From Bacteroidota bacterium (GTDB taxonomy: Bacteria; Bacteroidota; Bacteroidia; Cytophagales; Cyclobacteriaceae), in the NCBI GenBank assembly GCA_018266395.1, contig JAFEAM010000015.1:1-64000 (forward strand): a DNA stretch of 64,000 nucleotides, read 5' to 3'. The notes beneath the pieces were generated by a model. That model worked only from the letters and a program-made list of their open reading frames with translations. It searched no databases and was not told where the DNA came from. This document shows positions 40,321 through 48,444 of this stretch, one piece after another (position 1 is the stretch's first letter; each line of letters begins with the position of its first letter). Made by a program: the position numbers and the translations under genes.

Positions 40321-40355
40321 GGTGATTGGGTGATTTGGCGATTGCGTGATTTGAG
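40321..40355 (+). repeat. Octad array GGTGATTG/T
   Basis: GGTGATTG, GGTGATTT, GGCGATTG, CGTGATTT, GAGG: period 8. Related to the array at 63934-63980. Confidence 0.75.
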
Positions 40356-40376
40356 GCCACGCGTCCCTCCCATCAA

Positions 40377-40922
40377 TCAATAATCAGCCACTTTCAAATT
40401 GTACAACACATGGCGTCTGAGCCAGTTCCCTTCTGCAACCCTGGGATGATCGAACTCTCCTATTTTTACCATCCCGATGCGCTTCATCACACGCTCCGAC
40501 CTTGTATTGTGAATGGAAGTAAATGAATAGATCTCCTTTAGTCCTGAACTGAATCCAAAGTCCAGACAGGCGCGGGCTCCTTCCGTGGCGAGTCCTCTCC
40601 CCCAATATGCGGGCAGCAACCGCCAACCGATCTCCACGCAGGGAGTGAAATCACTGACAAACGTGGCCTCATGCAGTCCGATGAAACCGGTGAATGCTCC
40701 CGTATCTTTCAGTTCGGCCACCCATAGGCCATAACCCCTTTCATCGATTTCCTTCTGCAACCTGTCCATCATGGAACGGGTTTCATCAGCGGTAAGCACT
40801 GACGGAAAAAATTCCATGACGACTGGTGACGCGTTCATGGCTGCAAAGGGTGTGAAGTCTTTCTCTGTCCAGTCGCGCAGGATGAGTCTTTCGGTTTCCA
40901 GGAACTGCCTTGCCATCGGCAA
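40377..40922 (-). CDS. GNAT family N-acetyltransferase (RimJ/L-like)
   Basis: 181 residues. Starts FLETERLILRDWTEKDFTPF, has EIGWRLLPAYWGRGLATEGA as the acetyl-CoA binding motif A and EIYSFTSIHNTRSERVMKRI as motif B, the common Acetyltransf_3 pattern. Acetylates an amino group of a small molecule or protein terminus; substrate unknown. 4 bp from the argS stop. Confidence 0.92.
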   Translation of the reverse strand: MPMARQFLETERLILRDWTEKDFTPFAAMNASPVVMEFFPSVLTADETRSMMDRLQKEIDERGYGLWVAELKDTGAFTGFIGLHEATFVSDFTPCVEIGWRLLPAYWGRGLATEGARACLDFGFSSGLKEIYSFTSIHNTRSERVMKRIGMVKIGEFDHPRVAEGNWLRRHVLYNLKVADY

Positions 40923-40926
40923 TGAA

Positions 40927-42714
40927 TTACATTCTTTCGGGGACGTCGATTCCCAGCAGTCCCATGGCTTTCTTCAGCACATCGCCAACACAATTGGAGA
41001 AGGCTATACGCAGCTGGAGCCTTGCCGGATCCTCCTCACTGAAGATCGGAATGGTCTGGTAGAACTGGTTGTACTCTTTCGCGAGCTCGTAAGCATAGTT
41101 GGCAACAACAGCGGGTGAATAGGTTTGAGCGGCATCAAGGACCTTGGCGGGATACTGATACAATTTGGCGATGACGGCACGTTCTGAAGGATCGAGTACA
41201 GTGGCGTTTACTTTCATGCCCGGATCAACATGCATTCCCCGCTCAGCGGCTTTTCTAAGAATGGCCCGGATGCGTGCGTGGGTGTATTGGATGAATGGAC
41301 CTGTGTGCCCCTGGAGGGCGATTGATTCGTTTGGATCGAAGAGCATCCTTTTCTTCGGATCGACTTTCAGCAAGAAATACTTCAATGCGCCGAGACCAAT
41401 CATTTCTGATAACGCATTGAGATCGCTATCCGTCATCCCTTCTATCTTGCCGAGCTCCTGTGTCTGCCGTGCTGCCTCCTCTGCCATCTCGGCCATAAGG
41501 TCATCTGCATCCACAACCGTGCCCTCGCGGCTCTTCATCTTTCCAGATGGAAGATCCACCATGCCATATGACAGGTGGTAGCATTTCCTGGCCCATGCAT
41601 ATCCCAGCTTGTTGAGAATAAGGAAGAGTACTTTGAAGTGATACTCCTGTTCATTGCCAACGGTGTACACCTGGCCTTCAATGTTGGGGAAATCCCTGAA
41701 CCTGAGGATAGCCGTGCCGATGTCCTGCGTCATGTAAACCGAAGTGCCGTCCGACCGCAGCAGTACTTTCTGATCCAGCCCGTCTGAAGTGAGATCCACC
41801 CACACTGAGCCGTCCTCCTTTTTGAAGAATACACCTTGTTCAACTCCCCTCAGTACTTCGTCCTTGCCGAGCAGATACGTCTGGCTTTCATAATACAGTT
41901 TGTCAAACGATACTCCCATCCGGCGGTAAGTGGCTTCGAATCCCTCGTACACCCAGCCGTTCATCATCTTCCACAACGAAAGAATCTCAGGGTCCTTCGC
42001 CTCCCATCGCTGCAGCATGTCAACCGCCTGCTTCATGATAGGCGCCTCTTTCTCTGCAGCCTCTTTGCTTACTCCTTTTTCTTCCAGTGCTTTTATCTCT
42101 GACTTGTACGCCCTGTCGAACTCGACATAGTACTTGCCCACGAGTTTGTCGCCTTTCAATCCTGAAGAGGCCGGTGTTTCCCCTTTGCCGAAATTCTTCC
42201 ACGCCGCCATGCTCTTGCAGATGTGGATGCCGCGGTCGTTGATGATCTGCACCCTGCGGACTTTGTACCCCAGGGCTTCGTATATTTTAGCTACAGCATG
42301 TCCAAGGAAGTTGTTTCTCAGGTGGCCAAGGTGCAGGGGCTTGTTGGTATTGGGCGAAGAATATTCCACCATGATCTCCTTCCCTGAGGGAGGAACCACA
42401 CCATATTGTGGACTGCTGAGGATGTTGCCAAATACCTGAAGCCAGGTGGCATCGGAGAGTGAGAGGTTAAGGAAACCCTTCACCACGTTGAACTTACTTA
42501 CGATGCCTGCATGTTGCAGCAAATACTCCCCGATGAGCCGAGCGGTCTCCTCAGGTCCTTTGCCTGCAATTTTTGAAATAGGAAAACACACCAATGTATG
42601 CGTCCCCTCAAATTCAACATTGGTGGGCTGGATCTGAAGGCTTTCCGGACGCTTGCCGAAAAGGGCAGTGAGCGCCTCAAATATTCTTTCCTCTAATATT
42701 TGCTCTATGTCCAT
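40927..42714 (-). CDS. argS: Arginyl-tRNA synthetase
   Basis: About 595 residues from the ATG at 42714. Class I synthetase: HIGH motif in NTNKPLHLGHLRNNFLGHAV, KMSKS degenerated to GKMKSREGTVVDADDL as commonly seen in ArgRS, N-terminal Add1 domain (FPISKIAGKGPEETARLIGE) and C-terminal DALR anticodon-binding domain ending KKAMGLLGIDVPERM. Essential. The arginine theme continues with the nearby arginase and arginine decarboxylase genes, probably by coincidence. Confidence 0.97.
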   Translation of the reverse strand: MDIEQILEERIFEALTALFGKRPESLQIQPTNVEFEGTHTLVCFPISKIAGKGPEETARLIGEYLLQHAGIVSKFNVVKGFLNLSLSDATWLQVFGNILSSPQYGVVPPSGKEIMVEYSSPNTNKPLHLGHLRNNFLGHAVAKIYEALGYKVRRVQIINDRGIHICKSMAAWKNFGKGETPASSGLKGDKLVGKYYVEFDRAYKSEIKALEEKGVSKEAAEKEAPIMKQAVDMLQRWEAKDPEILSLWKMMNGWVYEGFEATYRRMGVSFDKLYYESQTYLLGKDEVLRGVEQGVFFKKEDGSVWVDLTSDGLDQKVLLRSDGTSVYMTQDIGTAILRFRDFPNIEGQVYTVGNEQEYHFKVLFLILNKLGYAWARKCYHLSYGMVDLPSGKMKSREGTVVDADDLMAEMAEEAARQTQELGKIEGMTDSDLNALSEMIGLGALKYFLLKVDPKKRMLFDPNESIALQGHTGPFIQYTHARIRAILRKAAERGMHVDPGMKVNATVLDPSERAVIAKLYQYPAKVLDAAQTYSPAVVANYAYELAKEYNQFYQTIPIFSEEDPARLQLRIAFSNCVGDVLKKAMGLLGIDVPERM

Positions 42715-42827
42715 TTTGGCAATCTCATATTTTCCCGCTGAAGAGCGGGGATTCAACTCAATCTTGTACAGGGCAAATCACACCAGGAAGTTTGCTTTCT
42801 GTATGTTGGCTCCGCACAATTTCTTCC

Positions 42828-43805
42828 TTACATATCCAGGATGTAGGCAAACATCAGTGGTGCCACGATAGTCGCATCACTCTCGACGATGAACTTCGGG
42901 GTATCGATGTTAAGCTTTCCCCAGGTGATCTTCTCGTTGGGTACGGCACCGGAGTAGGATCCGTAGCTGGTGGTTGAGTCGCTGATCTGGCAGAAGTAGC
43001 TCCAGTACGGAACATTGTCCCTCTCGAGATCCTGGTGCAGCATGGGCACCACACAGATCGGGAAGTCGCCCGCAATACCTCCACCAATCTGAAAAAATCC
43101 GATACCGTCCTTACCAGAATTGTTGGTATACCAGTCCGCGAGCCACACCATATATTCTATCCCCGATTTCATGGTGGAGGCCTTCAGTTCGCCGGTGATC
43201 ACATAGGAAGCAAAAATATTACCCATGGTAGAGTCCTCCCACCCCGGAACAACCATCGGCATGTTCTTTTCTGCTGCCGCAATCATCCAGGAATTCTTCG
43301 GATCGATTTCATAATACTGCTTGAGGTCGCCGCTATTCAGCATGCGGAACATGAATTCATGCGGGAAAAGCCGCTCACCTTTGTCTTCGGCGTCCTTCCA
43401 CACTTTATATAAATGCTTCTGCAGCCTTCTGAAGGCTTCTTCTTCCGGAATACAGGTATCCGTCACCCGGTTCAGGTGGTTCTGCAACAGATCCCACTCT
43501 TGCTCAGCGGTGAGGTTCCGGTAGCCTGGAACCCGGCGGTAATGACTGTGGGCCACCAGGTTCATGATATCTTCTTCCAGGTTGGCGCCTGTGCAGGAGA
43601 TGATATGCACCTTGTTCTGACGAATCATTTCCGCAAAGCTGATTCCCAGTTCTCCGGTACTCATGGCGCCTGCCAGGGTCACCATCATCTTCTTCCCGTC
43701 GGCAATATGTTTCTTGTAGGCCTTTGCTGCATCCACCAGCGCAGCCGCGTTGAAATGCAGGTAGTTCTTTTCGATGAATTCTGAGATCGGTCCTTGCTTC
43801 GTCAT
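42828..43805 (-). CDS. Deoxyhypusine synthase family protein (homospermidine synthase-like)
   Basis: About 325 residues from the ATG at 43805. Core motifs of the DHS family: VTLAGAMSTGELGISFAEMI, VHIISCTGANLEEDIMNLVA, IGFFQIGGGIAGDFPICVVP, and ITWGKLNIDTPKFIVESDAT with the lysine equivalent to the catalytic imine-forming Lys in WGK. Bacteria lack eIF5A, so such proteins are thought to transfer aminobutyl groups between polyamines (homospermidine synthesis). The arginase-family and arginine decarboxylase genes 3.5-6.6 kb away support a polyamine context. Confidence 0.92.
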   Translation of the reverse strand: MTKQGPISEFIEKNYLHFNAAALVDAAKAYKKHIADGKKMMVTLAGAMSTGELGISFAEMIRQNKVHIISCTGANLEEDIMNLVAHSHYRRVPGYRNLTAEQEWDLLQNHLNRVTDTCIPEEEAFRRLQKHLYKVWKDAEDKGERLFPHEFMFRMLNSGDLKQYYEIDPKNSWMIAAAEKNMPMVVPGWEDSTMGNIFASYVITGELKASTMKSGIEYMVWLADWYTNNSGKDGIGFFQIGGGIAGDFPICVVPMLHQDLERDNVPYWSYFCQISDSTTSYGSYSGAVPNEKITWGKLNIDTPKFIVESDATIVAPLMFAYILDM

Positions 43806-43912
43806 GGGGCAATAAAAATTTGGGCGAAAATACGAATTCGGTTCCACAAAAGTTTCAGCCTGAAGTTTCAGGCAGAAGCCGGCGTCAACGACCTAAAACA
43901 GTATATTTCGTT

Positions 43913-45535
43913 ATGCAACCCATCCGACACGTTATTCTTCTCGCTGCAATCTTTAGTGGCACAACGCTCATTGCACAGCCCACCGATACCCTGCGACAAA
44001 TCGACCAACTCTGCGCAGGCTGGAACAATGCCACGCCCGGCGGTGCCATCAGGGTATCGCGCAACGGCGTGGTGCTATATAATAAAGCGTTTGGACTTGC
44101 CGACCTGGAGCATGCCGTTCCCAATACTACAGAGACAATCTTTGAGAGTGGCTCAGTGGCCAAACAGTTTACCGCCATGGCCATACTTCTGCTGGCACAG
44201 GAGGGCAAACTGAACGTCAAGGATGAGATCCAGAAGTATGTTCCGGAAATTCCGCGGTACGAAGCCCCCATCACGATTGATCACCTTTTGCACCACATCA
44301 GCGGGCTTAAAGATTGGGGAACCATCGGCGCCATTTCTGGCTGGCCCCGCACCACGCGTGTTTACACCCAGGATCTTGCCGTGCAAATCATGGCCAGGCA
44401 GAAGTCGACGAACTTTCGGCCCGGGATGGAATACTCCTACAGCAATAGCAACTACTCCCTGCTGGTCACCATCGTTGAAAGAGTTTCAGGAAAGAGCCTT
44501 CAGGCATTTATGCAGGAAAAGTTCTTCGAACCACTGGGCATGCAACACACCCGCTGGCGCTACAACTTCAGGGAAATCATTCCCAACCGGTCAATTGCCT
44601 ACCAGTATAACGATGGTCTATACCAGCAGATGATGCCATTTGAGAATATCCATGGCCACGGCGGATTGTTGACTACCACCGCCGATCTGGAAAAATGGAA
44701 CACCCTGCTCTCCACCCATGCCATCGGCGGAGACAGGGTTTACCAGGAACGTATACGGAGAGGCCGTCTCACCGAGGGAAAAGAGATCAGCTATGCATCT
44801 GGGCTCGTGGTTGAGGATTTTCACGGCTTTCAGTCGATCTCACACAGCGGGGCCACTGCAGGCTACCGTGCATGGCTCGCCTGGTATCCTGAAAAGAAGA
44901 TCTCTGTAGTCGTGCTAAGCAATGCATCCAATGCAGATGTGGTGGGACTCGGCCATCGCATCGCTTCCATCTACCTTGGTGAAGGTCCAAAGAAATCAAC
45001 AAATACCAGAAAAGGAATAACGCTCGCAGCGGCAGATGCTGAACGTTTTGCCGGAGTCTACCGGAGCGCCCGTGGTTACGACGTCATCCGGCTTGAGCGA
45101 AAGGAGAATGGAATCTTGTCCGATGGTCATGAACTTACGCCATTCCATCGCGATACACTTTACCTGGATGGGAATTACTGGATTCAAAGGAAAGCGGGTG
45201 TACTGCTTCTTCAAAACCCCTATGACACCACGACCTATCGCAGGATGCCGCCACCTGCCGCGAACAATGCCGGCTGGAGTGCATTGGCGGGTTCCTACTA
45301 CAGCGAGGAGGCTGATGCTTTGTTCAAGATTGCTGTGAGGGAAAACAAGCTCTGGGCAGATGCGCCTAATCTACCGCCAATTGAATTGAAGCCGGTTTTT
45401 GCTGATGGATTTACTGCGCCGGACCTTGATCTTTATGAATTCACGAGAGACAAGAAGGGCCAGGTAACCGGCTTCCAGCTCAGCACGTCAAGAGCGCTGC
45501 ATGTACCATTCAAAAAGCAAAGTCAGAAGAAATGA
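43913..45535 (+). CDS. Serine hydrolase, beta-lactamase/DD-peptidase family
   Basis: About 540 residues from the ATG at 43913, which gives a signal peptide (MQPIRHVILLAAIFSGTTLI). Class C-like beta-lactamase domain with SxxK in ESGSVAKQFTAM, YxN in MEYSYSNSNYSLL and a KTG-like HSGATAGYRAW. A C-terminal beta-domain (~390-540) of the DUF3471 type follows. Acts in the periplasm on peptidoglycan peptides or esters; true substrate unknown. Overlaps the next gene by 4 bp. Confidence 0.92.
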   Translation: MQPIRHVILLAAIFSGTTLIAQPTDTLRQIDQLCAGWNNATPGGAIRVSRNGVVLYNKAFGLADLEHAVPNTTETIFESGSVAKQFTAMAILLLAQEGKLNVKDEIQKYVPEIPRYEAPITIDHLLHHISGLKDWGTIGAISGWPRTTRVYTQDLAVQIMARQKSTNFRPGMEYSYSNSNYSLLVTIVERVSGKSLQAFMQEKFFEPLGMQHTRWRYNFREIIPNRSIAYQYNDGLYQQMMPFENIHGHGGLLTTTADLEKWNTLLSTHAIGGDRVYQERIRRGRLTEGKEISYASGLVVEDFHGFQSISHSGATAGYRAWLAWYPEKKISVVVLSNASNADVVGLGHRIASIYLGEGPKKSTNTRKGITLAAADAERFAGVYRSARGYDVIRLERKENGILSDGHELTPFHRDTLYLDGNYWIQRKAGVLLLQNPYDTTTYRRMPPPAANNAGWSALAGSYYSEEADALFKIAVRENKLWADAPNLPPIELKPVFADGFTAPDLDLYEFTRDKKGQVTGFQLSTSRALHVPFKKQSQKK

Positions 45536-46512
45536 GCAGGGTTTTGAATTTTGGAATTCTCGGAGCGGGCAAAATTGCCAACAGGTTTGCCGACGCATTC
45601 AGGTACGTTGACGGCGCCGCTGTACTCGCTGCTGCGTCAAGGGAACAAAAGAAGGCGAGGGAATTTGCGGATAAGCACCAGATAAGGAAGGCCTACGGCT
45701 CGTATCAAGAACTGATTCACGATCCTGAGATAGACATTATTTATGTGGCCACCCCGCATCCCTTTCACCATGAACACACGCTGCTTTGCCTCAACGGAGG
45801 CAAGGCCGTGCTGTGCGAAAAGCCCATGGCCATGAATCTCAAGCAGGTAAAAGAGATGACAGACACGGCAAGAAAAAAGAATCTCTTTCTGATGGAAGGA
45901 ATGTGGTCGCGTTTCTTCCCTGCCTTGCTCAAAGCGCAGGAACTAGTTGCCTCAGGTGCCATCGGAAAGATCCAATACGTTCATGCCGACTTTGGCTTCT
46001 CCGCACCTGTCAACCTCGAGGGGAGAGTATATAACATGGCCCTGGGCGGCGGCGCGCAACTGGACGTAGGAGTGTATCCATTATTTCTTGTGCTTTGCCT
46101 GCTGGGGAAGCCGAATGAAATCAAGGCCATGAGTACCAAGGCTTCTACCGGTGCAGATGCCACCACCTCCGCTGAACTGAAGTTTGTAAGCGGTGCGATA
46201 GGTCACATCTTCTCGTCCATTGTTGCCGACTCGCCGAAAGACGCACACATCGTGGGCGACAAAGGACGCCTCGTCCTGCATGCACCATGGCACAAATCGG
46301 AAGCCGTCAGTTTCCTGCCCAACGGTGGAGAGCGGCAGGACTTTCGATACCCACATTCCGGCAACGGGTTTGAATTTCAGATAAGATCGGTTGTCGAATG
46401 CCTCAACGCCGGCAAGAAAGAAAACGATCTGATGCCTCATTCGCTTAGTCTCAACATGGCTGAAGCAGCCGATGAGATTCTGAGACAGGCGGGTGTGAGG
46501 TATGGGGGCTAG
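45532..46512 (+). CDS. Gfo/Idh/MocA family NAD(P)-dependent oxidoreductase
   Basis: 326 residues. Rossmann motif LNFGILGAGKIANRFADAF at the N-terminus, the CEKPMAMNLKQVKEM motif with the catalytic-region Lys (EKP) at ~100, and the C-terminal Gfo domain (GGGAQLDVGVYPLFLVLCLL). Oxidises or reduces a sugar or related polyol. ATGA overlap with the serine hydrolase gene points to co-expression. Confidence 0.93.
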   Translation: MSRVLNFGILGAGKIANRFADAFRYVDGAAVLAAASREQKKAREFADKHQIRKAYGSYQELIHDPEIDIIYVATPHPFHHEHTLLCLNGGKAVLCEKPMAMNLKQVKEMTDTARKKNLFLMEGMWSRFFPALLKAQELVASGAIGKIQYVHADFGFSAPVNLEGRVYNMALGGGAQLDVGVYPLFLVLCLLGKPNEIKAMSTKASTGADATTSAELKFVSGAIGHIFSSIVADSPKDAHIVGDKGRLVLHAPWHKSEAVSFLPNGGERQDFRYPHSGNGFEFQIRSVVECLNAGKKENDLMPHSLSLNMAEAADEILRQAGVRYGG

Positions 46513-46841
46513 AATTTTGAATGTTGAACAGATGAATTCAGAATTTCGAAGTAGACTGGAATAGTAAATGGCCTCTGGCTTCTGGCTTCTGGGAGCTAGC
46601 TGATTACTCAAGAGTTCAGTCTTACCCAACCTGATGACAGTTGCAAGCATGTTTGACTTGGGATTTTGCTTGTCAATGGCTGAATTGCCAGCAGGCACTC
46701 GGGAATGGCTCCTGGCTGGTGGCAGCTTACGGCTGGTGGACTTAAGTACTGATTTCATGTTCAACGGTTTTTTGATTTCACAAAGCCAACGGTGTAGTTC
46801 GGTCACCTTTCTGGTGCAAATGTGAAAAACTCGTTTGACGC

Positions 46842-46925
46842 ACTGGCCGGGTTTGGCCGGATCTGGCCGGTATTGGCCGGATTTGGCAGAACTTGGCAGG
46901 GCCTTCGGAACTTTTGGCAGAACGT
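46842..46925. repeat. Decamer array, TTGGCCGGAT type
   Basis: CTGGCCGGGT, TTGGCCGGAT, CTGGCCGGTA, TTGGCCGGAT, TTGGCAGAAC, TTGGCAGGGC in 10-bp register. Shares the GCCGGAT unit with the array at 10301-10420. Confidence 0.8.
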
Positions 46926-46990
46926 AACTGGGTAGTCAAAAGCGGTCTATAGAACGTGGCCGGGTCGTCTGAAGAATTCTCGAGCACAGT

Positions 46991-47098
46991 CAAAATACAT
47001 ACAAAACACATTCAAAAGCGCGCCTATACAACGTCTATAAAACGTCTATAAAAAGTGTATAGCGGGTCTATGGCAGGTGTATAGCGGGTATATAGCGG
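46991..47098. repeat. 10-11-bp array, TATA-rich
   Basis: CATACAAAAC, ACATTCAAAA, then ACAACGTCTAT, AAAACGTCTAT, AAAAAGTGTAT, AGCGGGTCTAT, GGCAGGTGTAT, AGCGGGTATAT: an 11-bp unit ending in CTAT/TGTAT, i.e. about one helical turn. Confidence 0.8.
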
Positions 47099-47133
47099 AA
47101 CATCGCGGATAAGAGTGGGGAGTCTGAAGGAAC

Positions 47134-47263
47134 GGCTGCTGGCTTTTGGCTTCTGGCCGCTGGCAGGACATCCCTGGCTTCGACTTGAGTCAAACTTACT
47201 ATCAGAAAAATCGCATCGAAATTGGAAGGCCAGCCAGTAGCCAGCAGCTAGCATCCAGCAGCC
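47134..47263. repeat. Inverted pair of heptad arrays, CTGGCTT/AGCCAGT
   Basis: Left arm GGCTGCTGGCTTTTGGCTTC plus TGGCCGCTGGCAGG; right arm GGCCAGCCAGTAGCCAGCAG plus CTAGCATCCAGCAGCC. Interior about 60 bp. It ends 6 bp from the stop of the arginase-family gene. Confidence 0.8.
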
Positions 47264-47269
47264 GCCCAA

Positions 47270-48235
47270 TCAATTCGCCAGTACCGGCCGCGACATAATC
47301 ACCCTGGCGGTTGCCTCCAGGATCTCGAACGCATTTTCTGCCATGCTGTTCTGTGTATCCAGTGTGGGATTGACCTCGCAGATTTCCCAGGCCACGAGTT
47401 TAGCGCTTTGTGCCAGTTCGACGTTGAGTTTTCTCGCCTCGTCCACCGTAAGGCCATTCGGCACCGGTGTTCCTGTCCCGGACGAAATACGGCTGTCCAT
47501 ACTGTCGACGTCAAATGAGATGTAGAGTATGTCGCAGTGATCCAGGTATTTCAAGGTCTCACTGGCCACTGAAACCGGTCCCATTTTCTTTACTTCATCG
47601 GCGGTGAAGTTGGGAATGCCGTACTTGTTGATGAGATAGTTTTCAGGCTTCTCCAGGTCGCGGACAGATATGTACACAATGTCTTCCGGGTAGATTTTGG
47701 CTCCCGGGGTGCCCACATTCATAATCTGTTCCCAGTATTCTACCGTCTCCCCTTTCGGGTCATTGATCTTGCATTCCAGGTTGTCGATGGCAGTGGCCAT
47801 GGCCAGGGTCATACCGTGCATATTGCCTGAAGGCGTGGTGTAGGGTGAGTGAAAATCAGCATGGGCGTCAATCCAGACTACACCCAACCTCTTTTTGGGG
47901 TAGGCTTTCTTGATTCCGGCGATGGTGCCGAAAGCCGTGCTGTGGTCGCCGGCGATCACGACCGGGAAATAGTCGTCCAGCAGTTGCTCATAGACTTCCA
48001 GGCAAACCCTCTCCTCCATTATAAGTACGCCGTCGATGAACTTGGCGTAGGCATGTTCGGCGCTGTTGAAGAGGAGCTCGTTCACGTTCTCCACCTCCAC
48101 CCGCTCATTTTCCCTGAAGAAGTCAGACTTCATATCGAGGCTGGCGATCTTGATGGCTTCGACGCCCAGGCTGGCACCGCGCGTACCCGCTCCGATTTCA
48201 GACTTTACTTCAATGATTTTTATTTTCTCGCTCAC
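47270..48235 (-). CDS. Arginase/agmatinase family ureohydrolase
   Basis: 321 residues. Binuclear Mn site motifs: VVIAGDHSTAFGTI, GVVWIDAHADFHSPYTTPSG followed by NMHGM, and LYISFDVDSMD, with AWEICEVNPTLD near the C-terminus. SGNMHGM and the EVNP motif are compatible with arginase or agmatinase. Divergent to the arginine decarboxylase gene (209-bp gap), so agmatine-to-putrescine or arginine-to-ornithine are both plausible. Confidence 0.92.
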   Translation of the reverse strand: MSEKIKIIEVKSEIGAGTRGASLGVEAIKIASLDMKSDFFRENERVEVENVNELLFNSAEHAYAKFIDGVLIMEERVCLEVYEQLLDDYFPVVIAGDHSTAFGTIAGIKKAYPKKRLGVVWIDAHADFHSPYTTPSGNMHGMTLAMATAIDNLECKINDPKGETVEYWEQIMNVGTPGAKIYPEDIVYISVRDLEKPENYLINKYGIPNFTADEVKKMGPVSVASETLKYLDHCDILYISFDVDSMDSRISSGTGTPVPNGLTVDEARKLNVELAQSAKLVAWEICEVNPTLDTQNSMAENAFEILEATARVIMSRPVLAN

Positions 48236-48444
48236 AAGACACCAGATTAAGAGGGAATGAACAGCCGAAAAGAGACAAAAGTGACCTCTCCCGCCTCACA
48301 GGTCGGGAAGCGAGTGCAGGTGTGCGAAGGAGCGTAGAAACTGCTGACTGGCCATAGAAGGCTTGTATTGCAAAGATGGCAAATTTATTCCAATATTGCG
48401 TTTTTTAGCGAGAGCCCCCAGATGACTAAACACCGTCAAGTGAA

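Larger units (their letters stand above)
46513..47269. other. Long non-coding gap filled with short-period arrays
   Basis: No gene supported. Holds a TGGCTTC heptad array (46569-46602), a TTGGCCGGAT decamer array (46842-46925), a 10-11-bp array of ACGTCTATAAA/GTGTATAGCGGG units (46991-47098), and an inverted pair of heptad arrays (47134-47167 CTGGCTTTTGGCTTC; 47229-47263 GCCAGTAGCCAGCAGCTAGC). Reading frames of 60-240 codons here are by-products of repeat composition. Confidence 0.8.

Noticed and set aside
46081-46806. 241-codon minus-strand reading frame
   Set aside because: Antisense to the well-supported Gfo/Idh/MocA gene over half its length and repeat-derived in the rest.
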